This document shows, piece after piece, positions 9,571 to 21,331 of a stretch of 64,000 nt of DNA; the stretch's first letter is position 1, and each line of letters opens with the position of its first letter. The notes under the pieces are model-generated. The model was not told the origin of the DNA. It ran no database searches and saw nothing but the letters and a program-made list of their open reading frames with translations. Position numbers and translations under genes: made by a program. The stretch comes from Agaricus subrufescens (Eukaryota > Basidiomycota > Agaricomycetes > Agaricales > Agaricaceae): assembly GCA_029945375.1 (NCBI GenBank), contig CM057067.1, positions 496,001 to 560,000 on the forward strand, read 5' to 3'.

Positions 9571-11177
9571 ATGTTGTCCAGTCCTGAAGCGGGAGTGGAT
9601 CGAGGTGAAGAACTACTGCGAATAAAGGAGGTACCGTACGGGTGTTGTTCTGTAGACGATTGCTAAACCAAAGCTTGTGCTGTAGATTATAGAACTCCTC
9701 CACGAGATTCTTGTCAACCAGGAGAAGAGGAGAGCTCTCGTGAATTGTGCGAACAATGACGCCCAGTCAATGATTGATTATCTGAGTACAGTAAGCTTTC
9801 AGATCTGATACACACTCTAAAAGATATCCAATTCCATTTCTTAGCTATCATCACACCCAGATTTCTTGGAAATGGCGGATCACATCGTTCGCAAGCCCAC
9901 TCTTATGGCTTTACGCAGCCTCTGCGAGAATACTACGCTCTATCCCACCTGCGATATCCTTGATGGCATCGAAGAACTCTCTCAGAATGATGGGGGAGGA
10001 TTCTGTGACATCTTCCAAGGGCGTTATCGGGGGCAAGATCTATGCTTAAAGGTCATGCGGATATACCAACAACAGAGCCAAGAACAATTACTGAAGGTTT
10101 GAGAAAGACTCCTGCTTATTCCTCTGGCGCAAATTTAATGGTTCACTCCTTAGGCTCACGCAAGAGAAGCTATCGTCTGGAGTCAACTTGAACATCCCTG
10201 TGTCACACCCTTCTTCGGTTTTTTCCGCGTGAAGGAGGCAAATAACCGCATCGGCCTGTTGTCACCTTGGATGGAGAATGGCAACATCGTACAGTATTTG
10301 AGGCGAAATCCTGACGTTGCTCGCAGACCGTTTGTAAGTTCTCACTATCTACCCTTCAATCGTTACTTACGATACGGTCATAAAGGTTTATGACATTGCG
10401 AGTGGCCTTGAATACCTTCATGAGAATAACATCGTCCATGGCGACCTCAAAGGGGCAAGATTTTTCAACACACTGACTGACTTCGTCACGCTGATTCAAG
10501 TTCATTCATAGCTCAACGTGTTGGTCAACAGTTTTTCGATCGCATGCTTGGCTGATTTTGGAGTGTCAAAAATCATTACCGATGGAACGCTGGACTTCGC
10601 ACCGACTACGAATTTGACGCCTACACTAACACCTAGATGGATTTCTCCGGAATTGTTGGAAGAAGAGGCTCGCCCTACTCGGGAAAGCGACAACTGGGGT
10701 TTCGGCTGCGTGTGCTTTGAGGTACCTCCATAGCCTCTGATACATAGAATGATAAAGGTAGATCTAACTCATTTTCATTAGGTCCTGACTGGATTAGTGC
10801 CCTATCGGTCGTGTACTACGGACGCTCAAGTTATTCGAAAGCTGTTATCCGGCGTTCCACCGGCTGAAGCAGCTAGCCATACTCTCGATGGAGACCATAC
10901 TGTCAATGAACACATTTGGAACTTGGTGGGACGATGCTGGTCAATCACAGCTACGGAACGCCCGAAATGCAGTCAGATCGTAAAGACTATGGAAGAAAAT
11001 CGTGAAGTATGGGGGATAAATGCCGGAGGATTGAGGTACAACGCAAATCCCATTCCAAAATTCCAGTACACAACCACCTCAAACAATTTACTCGATCATG
11101 ATCGAGCGAGATACTGCTTGAGGCACGTTCTCAATCAGTCCAGTACTGCGGAACAGCCCGGGCCCATCATTGGTTGA
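9571..11177 (+). CDS. Protein kinase, basidiomycete TKL-like family, intact seven-exon gene
   Basis: Exons 9571-9630, 9686-9790, 9845-10096, 10154-10333, 10386-10454, 10512-10721 and 10782-11177 join in one frame of 423 residues, and every exon is a multiple of three. Residues 1-60 form a helical N-terminal region seen in many agaric kinases (ELLHEILVNQEKRRALVNC, AQSMIDYL). The kinase domain follows: a glycine loop (DGGGFCDIFQG), the ATP-binding lysine in LCLKVMRIY, the hinge LLSPWMENGNIVQYL, the catalytic loop HGDLKG, the Mg-binding ADFGVSK, the activation segment ending TPRWISPELL and the GFGCVCFE helix. HGD in place of HRD is usual in this fungal expansion. Intron 5 begins GCAAG rather than GTAAG. 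Substrate and pathway cannot be told from sequence. It is the only clearly intact host gene here. Confidence 0.9.
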
Positions 11178-12475
11178 TATCGGTCTTTGATAGTACGTTG
11201 TTCGTATACTCACGTTACTGAGGGGGTAGATACAGTACTGACGTAGACCAGCAAGGGTATCCTCATCAGTGAAAACAGCAAGCGTACTTTCAAACGTATA
11301 TCAGTTAGTACAACAATTAATTCACCGGATGTCTCTAGTGGCCTGGAATTTCAGATGCAAGTTCTGCAACAAGTCCTAACCCGCCACGCAAATTCAGATT
11401 GATGAAAGATAAGAAATAAGTAATGTATTATGTAGCGTCTAAAGTTACCCAATCAAATTCTTTCCTTCTTCGCCGCAATATTCATGAGCTAATTGTAATT
11501 ATAACGAAAGAGTTTGTTGATTAGACAAAGGTAACATGGGAGGAATATGTTTAATTATATGAGAGTTACGAAGTTCTTCAGTGCAGAGGGATGGGCTATG
11601 AACACGAAAAACGCATCTTTGGTCATGACGAATAGGATGAGGGATAGATCTTGCATGTTGGAGTGGATTTGATGCGGAAGTGATTTACGTCTTCGGAAGC
11701 ACAAGTTGGGTTCAGCTGAGTTGCGCTTGCGATCAGTCATTGGAAGCTTGGATAAGATGGTGACACTTGGCCAGCCCACGGGTTTGTTTATTCGTATATG
11801 CCTGAATTACCCAAGTTTTCAATCAGTAGAATCGCACAAGCAGGGGTTCTTAAGCGGTTAGTGTCGACCAGCATCTGGGCCGTTTTTCTCAGATCTACCG
11901 GGAGTAGATAGATAAGGTGATGGTGTGCGGCCAGTGGACAAGTTTGTCTCAAATATGCCGAATTTACCCAGGCTGTCAATCAGTAGAATCGAAGAAGCGT
12001 AAGTAAGAGGTTAATGTCGGCCACTGTGTGGGCTGTTCCTGTCATATCCTGGGAGCCATCGAAGAAACGTGGATATGAAGAGGCTGATGTGCGGCCAGAA
12101 CGCGGGTATCTGTCCCCAAATATACTATCACCGTCCTGTCACCATTTTATTGTAAGACTTCGTACATACTATGACAAGAATGGTGTGGGTCGTTTCTCTT
12201 GTATGGAAGCTGTCAAAGAAACATAGATATGAAGAGGCTAGTGTGCAGCCAGAGCGTCATGTAGGTCAATGTCGGCAACGGTCACCCGCCAGTGTTGGGC
12301 AAGGCTGCAGATAATCTGAAGCTGCGGATGGCATCTGCAGCAACTGGCACAGGTGACGAACAGCCGTCCCCTTGCAACTGACTGAACGCTAGGGTTGGGG
12401 AAGAAACCTTGGCCGAGGTTTCTTCCCAGTAAGTTACCACGCTTCCTAATCGGGACAAGTAACTTACCGGTATCA
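11178..12475. other. Intergenic region between the kinase gene and the KDZ elements
   Basis: 11178-11775 has no recognisable gene. 11776-12251 is a degenerate tandem repeat (separate entry). 12252-12475 runs up to the KDZ-B target duplication, with a short inverted motif around AAACCTTGGCCGAGGTTT at 12404-12421. Confidence 0.5.
11776..12251 (+). repeat. Three degenerate tandem units of about 158 bp
   Basis: The blocks TCAATCAGTAGAATCG (about 11819 and 11977), TAATGTCGGCCACTG or its variant (about 11860 and 12012) and GATATGAAGAGGCTGATGTGCGGCCAG or its variants (about 12071 and 12226) recur at a spacing near 157 bp. The units have diverged to a moderate degree. No coding pattern is seen. Confidence 0.6.
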
Positions 12476-12483
12476 TACTTGTC
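12476..12483 (+). repeat. 8-bp target-site duplication TACTTGTC, left copy (KDZ-B)
   Basis: TACTTGTC sits directly before the terminal inverted repeat starting CACCTCTGG at 12484 and again at 31334-31341 directly after the mirrored terminus. Eight base pairs agrees with what I recall for Zisupton-type elements. Confidence 0.88.
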
Positions 12484-12650
12484 CACCTCTGGTTCCCACA
12501 GTTGTCTTTTTATTAGAAGACGCGGCAACTGTTACGGAAGACTCTAATTAGACCATAGATTACATATATCCGCACTTTCAATAATCCTGCGGATTCCGGG
12601 GGTTGTGCTTCCCAAAATGGATGACAGTGTCCATCAGAATTAACCACGGT
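12484..12650 (+). repeat. KDZ-B left terminal inverted repeat, outer part
   Basis: 167 bp matching the reverse complement of about 31171-31333, including CACCTCTGGTTCCCACAG, the TTTTTATTAGAAGA block and TCCGCACTTTCAATAATCC. It breaks off where KDZ-A is inserted and resumes at 22184. The last 8 bp (ACCACGGT) are duplicated by the KDZ-A insertion. Confidence 0.88.
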
Positions 12651-13645
12651 CACCTAACCCTTCCGAAAATAGCTTCTGATTAGAATGGGGAGAGGGGGGT
12701 TGCTATCTCCTCTAATCAGAATGATCATGTCACATCCCCCCTACGGTGCAATTACAAGGCTAAAGAGTAATATATTCTGACTTTGACCTGAGCTCGCTGC
12801 GAGGTCTCGGCACAGGGTGCCGCTGGCAACGATGTAAGCATTGATGCACGTCCCGTGCATTCTCCCATGCTCGATCTCTTACCCGGTGCTCACCGTGTTG
12901 CCGACCTCCCACGACCCCGCTCGTTGTCTTGCCCCTCTCTGTCCCGCCCTCCCGCCATCAGCAAGATTGGCACATGCTGCCGCTATCGCTGTGTCAGCAA
13001 CATCACCAGTGGCCATCTCCTGTGCTCCTATTCCCACCGTGTGCCTGCCCGTCGTCCTCTCACGGCCCTGCCCATCACTCTGCCCCTCTCTGTCTTGCTG
13101 TCCCGCCATCAGCAAAATCGGCACATGCTGCCACTATCACTGTGTCAGCAATATCACCAGTGGCCATCTCCTGTGCTCCTATTCCCACCGTGTGCCCGCC
13201 CGTCGTCCTCTCACAATCCCGCCCGTCGCTCTGCCCCTCTCTGTCTTGCTGTCCCGCCATCAGCAAAATCGGCACATGCTGCTGCTGCTGCTGTGTCAGC
13301 AGCATCACCGGTCCCTGTCCTGCCATCCTATTCCTCCCTGCCGTCTCCTGCTGCCAACCCGCCATCCTGCCAACCCGCCATCCCGCCATTGTTGGTACTC
13401 AACCAATGGCTGCCTTGCGGCTCGCCCTCGACTATCACCCGCCATCTTCGCAAGCTCATCATCCGCGCCAGTGTCCCACCCTCACCATTCGTGTTTATGA
13501 CAGTAAGTCTTGCATCTATGAGTATCTGCATCTTCTCTCTGAATTGATGTAGGCGGCATCGCGTGTGGTGTCGATGCGCCATCAGGGCCGAGGGCCTCTC
13601 CTGTCTTTACACTGCCCCTTTGTCACTTAGGAGCTTAGGGGTCAC
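12651..13645 (+). repeat. KDZ-A left terminal inverted repeat with internal 151-bp tandem units
   Basis: 995 bp, the inverse of 21332-22175. It contains three 151-bp tandem units (GCCATCAGCAA... at about 12954, 13105 and 13256). The right repeat has two, and the length difference is exactly 151 bp. A short palindrome-rich part (12675-12740) with TCTGATTAGA and CTAATCAGA lies near the tip. The repeat is GC-rich and CpG-rich, unlike the rest of the element. Long frames in it on both strands are by-products of the repeat. Confidence 0.9.
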
Positions 13646-14002
13646 CAGTATAAATAAATGTTGTACCTCTCAGACACAATGCATTCTTTCACATGACGCT
13701 GTTGAATACGGCCATATCATATTTCAGTTTGTTTCAAATGCCCACGTGATGCTGTTGAACATGGGCGACGCGCGACGCGCTGTCCCAATCATAAGATACA
13801 AAGCTGCATACAACAATAATACTCATGTAGACCCTTCACAATTTATGAGGTTTGAGATCAACTGGAGCCTCTTGTCCACCTCTTGTAAGCATAGTTCCTC
13901 CTGCTCCTCCCAAATCTCTTGTTCATCCACCAGCCCCTCTTTCTCATGGTGCAAGGACATCTGAGACTCCCTCTTATCCCCTTGCGAATCAATATGCCTC
14001 GA
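13646..14002. other. Spacer between the KDZ-A left repeat and the transposase 3' end
   Basis: No gene seen. It should hold the transposase 3' untranslated region and terminator on the minus strand. Confidence 0.5.
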
Positions 14003-17000
14003 TCAATCAATGCTGACACCCGGATCAATGTTTCCACTGAAACCGGGATTCAGGCTCAACTTGCGGAACCGCTGTAAGTGAATGTCTTTGAAGATCATTG
14101 TGTCCAGTCGATGACAATGTATCTGGTGAGCAAGGAGGGGATCGGAGGAGGAGGATGCGTCGGCTTCCTTAGCAACTAAAAAGCTTTCTTCATCTTGAAG
14201 GTGAGTGATTACACGTCGTATCTCGATGTTCAGGCGGTGAATTTCTTCATGCGCTCGGAGAGTTTTGAAGTATTGATCCATGAGTGATCGATTATGTGGC
14301 CGAGCCCAGGGATGCTTTGTCACATCTTCACGGCAATCACGGAGGAGACCAAAGTCAGCCAAAAACCCGTAGTTGACGACTTGCTCCCACGTGAGCTTAT
14401 CACGTGGAGGGTTCAACTCTGCAGCAGCCACGTTATATCGGTCAAGCGCATTTCTGATTGCCTGCGATCGTTGGCGAAGTGCATTGCCAATGTGCTTGCG
14501 AAGCTTATATCCTAACGATGAAATCAGTGTTAATTCTTTGTTTAATCAACAACAAACCTGTATGTGCCATATTCATTTTTCCAAGCTCAAAGAGTCGTGA
14601 TACTACAAGAGATTCAAGATCGTCGAGGCACCGCTGGTAATGACGATGATTAAAGAGAACTGCAGCCCTTTCCCACTCTGTGGAACCAGGTATCCATCTC
14701 CTCTCCACACTCAGACTTTTCTCAAAGTCTTGAACTTTGCAAAGCATAGCGAAATGCTGCTCACGAGTGTGTGCCAATCGTAGACCACGGTTTTGCCCCT
14801 GCCGTGATCGCTTGCGATGGGTAGCTGTGTTTGCATCACCAGGTTGGTATGCCACGAAGTCTAGCTGTTGCTGTGAGATTTCGTCCCTAGAGATTCGAAA
14901 GTTTCAATTGATCTGCTTGGACAAAGAAAATAGCACACCTACTCATAATGTTTAAGCTGGACAAGAGAATGATAGTAGTCGATGTGAAGCTTTTCAACTT
15001 CAGGCTCCTTTGAGAGGTTAGTGAGATAAGCCCTCTCATCCTTTAGCCATTGCTCGAAATCTTTTGGCCCAACTCCAGCATTACGCATCGCCTCAAATAG
15101 GTCATTCTCGCCACCGATAATTTGAAGTGCTTGCTTATAGTTGTTGACCAGAAACTCGCCTGTATATGTAGTCAAATGCTGTAGCTATGGATTGAAATAT
15201 ACGTACTGAGGCTCTCTGATGTCTCCATGACGTCCATATATTTCATGTATTCAGCAATTCGTTGGCGTCGATGAAATGAGCTGGAATATCAAACAGACGC
15301 AGCCAAGGAATTAGATTTAGAAAAAAAACGCTCACACCCTTCAAGGTCTTCAAGACCTATCCCTTCAACGTATGTCGTTAGGTTGGTAAGCTGGCACAGG
15401 CGGTTATGGGCATGGCCGTGAAATGCGCCAACGAGTGTTTTGAGTCGCATTGTATGTGCTTGCTCTCCTAAACTACTCCGAGCCAGCGTGGTCCCAAAGC
15501 GACAGCCGATATCATATCCAATCCCCAAACCACCTCCAAAAGCCTTCATCAAAGATTCTACTACAGCCAAAGGGTACTTCGCTCTGAAAGGATCTGTCAG
15601 GGACCAAAACAATTACAGGACTCAATGTATATGACTCACAATTCACCACTCCGAACCATATCTGCTACAACCAGGACAAACCCATGGCGACAGAGCGCGA
15701 GGAAGATGCCAGTCTCATCGAAAATACCCCACATGCGTGCCGTGATTTCATTGGCCATATTTGTCCACCATGCGGCACAAGGATTATCGGCATCAACAGA
15801 TCCTTCTCGAATTGCATCCATAACCTTGTCTTTTGCCCAGCGGTCAACAGCCTCCCTCGTGAGATAGTAATCTCCTGTGACTTCACGAGTATCCAGTACT
15901 TCCTTGACAACTGTAGTAGTCTGGCCAGTTTCATTGGCGGGATCTACAAAGGTATCTTTACAAATGACACGCTTGAGTGAATCATTTCCGTCCATTGTTA
16001 TGAGCATGTCATAGATTAAACCATCTTCACCGTTCAGGCAATAAGTGCAAGCCGGGCAGGCATTTCTCAACCTCCAGTTTGGAGTATCCCGGCCAAGGAA
16101 TAGATTAACAGACTTTGCAACACAGGCCCGGATTTCAAGATAGAGATCATAACAAATTGAGAATTGTACCAAGAGATAGGGGCGGAAGTGGAGCCTGTGA
16201 AAATTGCATAAACCTTGGACAAATGCATGAATGGACACGTGTGGGCATGAGAGGTGAAGGTTCCGATAGAAGTCCAAGAGCCTTGTAGTTACGGCCAATG
16301 AGGGGCGGAAGGGTGCGCAAGGTATCATCCCCTGGCGCACGAGAGCAGCCGGAATACCATCTGGTCCATCGGTGACGTCTGTTTGAGTCACGCGGGTCCC
16401 TGATTGAAATCAACGATAATGAACAATATGAGAGGCTAATGAGAGAACAAGGTGCTCACCAAAAATGTCCATGACCTGTAGGCGAATGCCTGACCACTTG
16501 TTGACATTTTCAGGGAATGTGGGATATGCGTTCTCAAGTCCTTGGTCACCCTGTTGAGCATCCCATTCCATGTATGCATTAGTGATGGAGGGAAGCTGAC
16601 GTCAAAACCCTTCATTTCGGTTCTCGACGTGGTCACGCCGGGTACGCCAATCAATGTATTTTCTATTAAGATGAATGTGAGGATGTGAATGAACATAAAG
16701 GCAAAAGCACGCACCAAGGAGTTTGTTCATTGCTATCCTCCAATAGAATGTCAAGGAGCTCTCCCCCAGCATGACTGATATCTAACGGTACACCTCCGCC
16801 TAGGATGTCTTCGGGCTCAAGGGGAATGGTTTGATCAAGGGGATCACCTGGCTCCGAGAAGTCATCGAATGTATGGGTAACATTCAAGCGGCGAAATTTT
16901 GCGTGGTCGTGCTCCATATGTTCATCTAGTATTGTAACAAATGAGCACATAGAAGGTGAATGTAAAAAAAAAAAAAGCAACCAGCGCGACGTTGCCGAGC

Positions 17001-17165
17001 TTGCGCAAGTCCCTCATCAAGCTCAACACGCAGTCCTCTGGCATTGTATTGTACGACCTGCTTTTGTACACCAAATGGTGTCAGTATTGAGGTTACATGT
17101 GCACCACGATTTGAGCTGCCAGTCCTACGCGACGACTTGGAGTTTGTGTTCGACTTCGGTAGCAT
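14003..17165 (-). pseudogene. KDZ-A transposase (KDZ superfamily), multi-exon, few nonsense changes
   Basis: Minus-strand exons read 17165-16982, 16925-16715, 16662-16460, 16399-15640, then from 15583 on through blocks near 15250, 15175-14940, 14890-14580 and 14515-14003. Core motifs: the zinc-type CPACTY (about 16045), the first acidic motif MDGNDSLKRV (about 15970-16000), GYDIGCRF (about 15510), GAFHGHAHNRLCQ (about 15390-15430), and the Glu-bearing GLEDLEGCERFFSKSN (about 15305-15350). A long helical C-terminal region follows. Exon phases agree across the first four junctions. In-frame TGA codons lie at the exon 2/3 junction, within exon 3 (about 16572) and at about 15286, each plausibly a former CGA or CG. 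It would act in the nucleus on the element's terminal repeats. Probably defective now. Confidence 0.88.
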
Positions 17166-18054
17166 CAGGGTTGATTAAAAGTGTGACTGACAGCTTGCAT
17201 GTGTAGTCACGCATTTGTAAATTAAAGCTTTCAAAGTCAATGCAAACGCTGTTGACTAACAATGTGCTCATTAAATAGTATGTTTGAATATATAACATTC
17301 ATTCTATGCTAGTGTATTTGACGTTAGTCAAGGAAATCACCACTTATCTGTACCATGAGGCATCAGCCAGTCCCCCATATCATTAACTAGTAGTTAAAGC
17401 TCACTGCACAAAGGACATTGAGTAACTTGGCCTTTTGTGGCTCACATACTGACTCCGATGTCAAGTATCCAATATTCTGTAGGCTCTGAGCGTGAATATA
17501 CTTTTCTATTTGTAAATTGACATGGCAATTAAATCAGATCTAGTATAAGTTCAACTGAGTCGATGCCAACACCGTTGAAGTCAGCAATGAATGTACTAAT
17601 AACTCTGCTGATATTTTCGTCTTCGCAACCTACGTTATTTGATTCCTACACTATCTATCATCCATCTAATCTATTTCAACACTATGCTGGATGCATTCAT
17701 GATCTACCAGCATCTTTTATATCACACTTGCTTTGAATCTTAGCAGCAAACCACGATGATGAGTGTGAGCGACATCATATGATACAAATTCACTACTCCA
17801 ACTCTATGCTTCAACTTTCAACATGCGAGGACACCACGCATCTTGTGAGGATTCTGAATGCAAACGGATGTCATATATCACAGTTGTTGAAAGGATTGGG
17901 CAGGCGCTGGTACTGTTTTATGTTGACCCGATGGTCAACATATATCATGACATCATCGTTAACGGTTGGAAGTCAGATCTTAGGTCCACCAAAAATTTCA
18001 TCACAACATTTATATCAAAGGCACAATCTCAACACATAGATACATTTCAATATT
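17166..18054. other. Spacer between KDZ-A transposase start and the viroplasmin-like gene
   Basis: 889 bp, AT-rich, with small frames only (17779-18062 plus). It should contain the transposase promoter. No repeat or domain recognised. Confidence 0.5.
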
Positions 18055-19317
18055 CTAATTAAAATGAAAAAAACCCGCAGCAGGGCCGACAGGGTAGCTG
18101 ACCCCATTGTGGATCATCCTGAGCTGTGTATCCATAAACGCCCTCGTGAAAATCACAGCAGCATCGGCCTCAGACTGGCAAAACTCGAGTCTGGAATCAC
18201 CGTCAAGAGGATATAGTGCATAAAACACATGTTGCCTGAAAATTCAATTAATACAGTGTGGTTAAGGTCATCTGATAACTCACGGATCCTTGTAAATCCC
18301 AAGGTATCGCCCCCGTAAAACAGCATACCACGGCTCGAGTGGGAGAGCGCGATTATCAAGCGCTGGGGTATCATAAGCCTCAGAACCAATGCGGATACCA
18401 TTCATTCCTGGGCGTGTTTTCTTCTGGTATCGTTCAACTGCCGGTCGCAAGACCTTGTCAAGATCTGGCCTAGCAACAACAATATCGAATCTACTATTAT
18501 AGACATTGGTTACTGTGTTTATAATCATTTCAAAAAGAACTTACAGCTGGGTTCGAGTGGTGGCAGGGGCTGCTGGAGCAGTCGGAGTGGTCACAGCAGC
18601 CGGAGCGGTCACAGCAGCCGGAGCGGCCAAAGTGGTTGAAGGTGCAATCGATGCCGTATTAACAGATGCAGTACCCTGGGGCAAGGTTACTACAGAAGCG
18701 GCTGTAGATGAGGAGGGGGTAGAAAAGACCCCAGTCATTGCAGCAGGACCTGCAATGACCGGAGCAGCAAAGACGACAGGAGAAGAGGTACCTGATGAAC
18801 TGCAAGTGGAAACGGTTGTAGAATCCTCAGGAGAAACAGTGGCTGGGGGCGGTGTTGCAACAACCCTGGTCATCGCGTCACTAGGACCAGGAGGTAATCT
18901 ATCCGATTATAAGTCATATGCATGCGTCGTATAAGCAAGAACCTACACCATAGGAGTCCATTCAGTTTTGCTTGTTAGTGGGGGTAAGTTGATACCATCC
19001 ATCAGAACACGTCGTATCTCTGTACTAGCTGATGGAGTGAGAGGCTGTTTCTTCTTTGCAGGTATCTTTTTTCTGCAGCGATATAAGTCGAGAGAACGCT
19101 GGTGAATTGAAAGAGTCCTTACCTGGAAGTATGAGTGGTACGCTTGGGCAGGGCTGCATCGTCTTCACTACCAGAGAAGATGGTGATGACCTCAAACTCG
19201 TTTCCCATGCGGGAAAAGCAGTATTCAGCGGACTGTTTATTGGGCTTAGGGGAGGCTGGGGTAATGGAAACTGAGAACAAGCACACGAGAACAGTCAACA
19301 TAGTACTCACTTCTCAT
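18055..19317 (-). CDS. KDZ-A cargo gene: protein with an RNase H1 N-terminal/viroplasmin-like domain, intact
   Basis: Six minus-strand exons: 19317-19311, 19270-19123, 19072-18947, 18898-18545, 18490-18284 and 18235-18055. They sum to 1,023 nt, an uninterrupted frame of 340 residues with all junction phases consistent. The first exon is only 7 nt (ATGAGAA) in a good start context. Residues 50-180 are low-complexity (Lys-rich, then Ala/Thr/Pro/Ser-rich). Near residue 270 comes PWYAVLRGRYLGIYKDP, followed after a phase-2 intron by a short segment with SEADAAVIFTRAF. This pattern (aromatic-AV-x-x-GR-x-x-GIY, then E/D-A-x-x-F) resembles the hybrid-binding N-terminal domain of RNase H1 and caulimovirus viroplasmin. 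Role inferred: nucleic-acid binding for the transposon. Domain assignment is by eye. Confidence 0.75.
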
Positions 19318-19721
19318 GGTGAATGGGAGGATAGAGGGGGGTGAAGGACGTTCAACATAAAATACCCAACGCGACGCAGTCACGAGGACATGGCCAAGTC
19401 TTGCCAATTTCAAATTTGCGTGTGCGCGAAAAAATATTGCTGTCACTTGACAATGACCCCTGTGTATTGTTTGAGGTCTAAGTAGAAGTTAGAAACACAG
19501 ATTCAACAATGAAAGATGGCAATATCATGTTAGACTGGTGGAGAAATGATAGCCCAACATGCATACCTTCATTTACGAGCACAGAACTTGAGCGAGTGTA
19601 GTTGTAAAAATCATCTGGTCAAGCAGCCATACACTGGATGAAAAACCAGTGATCCGACATATTTATAATAATGCGAGTACAAAAGGAGTCTTAGAAACTC
19701 ACCCACTTTAACATATTGTTG
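19318..19721. other. Divergent promoter region between the two KDZ-A cargo genes
   Basis: About 404 bp separates the start codons of the minus-strand viroplasmin-like gene (19317) and the plus-strand basic-tail gene (19722). The arrangement suggests a shared bidirectional promoter. No clear TATA box was chosen. Confidence 0.45.
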
Positions 19722-21213
19722 ATGTTTCCAGAGCCCTCTCAGTTTATTGATGACATGTCAGGCGCCATGTCTAGCCTTGCACCTCAAGGTGCGCCTGGCG
19801 TGTCAGTTGTTCCTTCTCCGCCAGTTATGTCATACACTTCGCATGCTGCGCGTCATCCCTGGCAACCAGTCATCCCTCCATCTCAAAAGGGGGGAACCTC
19901 CAAGCCCTACGACAAACAATCTAAACAAGTAGCATGGGAGATTAGACGGGAGAAACAAGACGGATTTATAAAGGATCTCACAGAGTATCAAGAAAGCCGG
20001 GTCAAAACCTGCACCGACCTCGCTGCAAAATACAAACACAAACCTCAATATGTCAAAAAACTTTTGGACAATCGAACCCATTACAAGCATGAACGGAACA
20101 CAAATTTGTTCAATGCCAAAGTTGCATGGAAACGTCGCAAAGCAAACCAAGGTGCGACACGTCAATATATTCTTCAATATGCCCTCAAAGCTAACCACTA
20201 TGACAGATAATCGCCACATGAGCTTACAGGAACTTCAGGCAGCGGTTAAAGCTGACCCGGTGCTCCAAAACCTATCTCAAGAACGCGAGAAAGAGTTAAT
20301 AGACGCATTAAATGAAGAAAAAGCAGTGAAACGTACCGGAGCTAGAATCAGTAATCGCGCTGCAACTCAAGATTATCAAAATACCATCAACCGCGTGCAG
20401 CAGGAGGTAAGTGCCAGCATCCTTGCAGATGATAGTGTTAATGGATAGCTACAGTTAACTTCCTTGTCAAGTCGGACAGGGATTGCCGCCTTCGCTTTTT
20501 TTTCGAGGACGCACATCAATGATAGTATGCAGCCAGAGTGGATTTCCACTCCCAGCGCTCTTAACTTTCTCCCAGACACGATCAATTCCACAGCCGGGGA
20601 ATTTGGCCGCAAGTTTGAGCTTTGGGCAGTCAACAGTGGGGGCCGTGAGTCACTTAATATTATGAAGCATACCCTCGATGGCCCTGATGTCTCTTCCTTA
20701 GAAAAGGGCCAAAGCCCACTCATGCGCTTGCATGCGGAATGTGCTGAAATCATTGGGCAGAGGTTGAGTGAGTGGAGAACTCGCTTTTTAAATGATAATG
20801 AACTTACAACATTATTAGAAGACATTACTGGTCATCAAGATGCCTTGATGAACTACAAATACTATGACGTCGACATATGATCAAGATACAACGTGCAGCT
20901 TCGTGGATGGCCAAACGGTGTTCGGTTCATAGCACCAGGGAACCTGACTACGATGTATGAGATACGTACCCTCCATGATGCGTTGTGCAGTGGGAGTTGC
21001 TGCTGGGCACTTATGAGTCAACAAGAGATCAATGAGCTTAGAGTTCAGCTAGGTGAGCGTCCGCCAGTGAAGGCAAGGAAACCAAGGAAGAAAAGGGTGG
21101 CCGCCGAGGTGGGTGAGGGTCACGATAATGATGGATTGTCTAACGGTGCCAAGAAGAAGAGAAAAACGGCACCAAAGAGTGCGCCCATTGTCAACGATGT
21201 CAACAATGATTGA
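19722..21213 (+). pseudogene. KDZ-A cargo gene: basic-tail protein of unknown family, one nonsense codon
   Basis: Exons 19722-20151, 20207-20406, 20455-20644 and 20702-21213 (phases 1, 0, 1) give 443 codons with a single in-frame TGA at 20878-20880. The middle has charged helices. The C-terminal third carries VQLRGWPNGVRF, a spaced LHDALCSGSCCWALMSQQE and a lysine-rich tail with KARKPRKKR and KKKRK, typical nuclear import signals. The KDZ-B homologue at 29166-30665 shares the intron positions, and exon 3 is exactly 190 nt in both. Where KDZ-A has TGA the homologue has Val; a former CGA is possible. The start at 19722 is tentative, as an upstream exon could exist. Function unknown; nuclear location inferred. 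Confidence 0.75.
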
Positions 21214-21331
21214 CATCATTTGCTCTGTGATGTGGTAGTGTTATTTATAAATATATTGTTGGCCAATCGATACCGATCAGATAAATATTTATAGTACTTA
21301 TCACGAGGGCGCGACGCGGTTTGTTGATTGA

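Noticed and set aside
12841..13552. Three overlapping frames of 207-230 codons on the plus strand (and matching ones at 21425-21982 minus)
   Set aside because: They run through the 151-bp tandem units of the KDZ-A terminal repeats in all three frames. 151 is not a multiple of 3, so each unit is read in a different frame; there is no domain or intron signal. Repeat artefacts.
18506..18934. 142-codon plus-strand frame
   Set aside because: Antisense of the Ala/Thr/Pro-rich exon of the viroplasmin-like gene (18545-18898).
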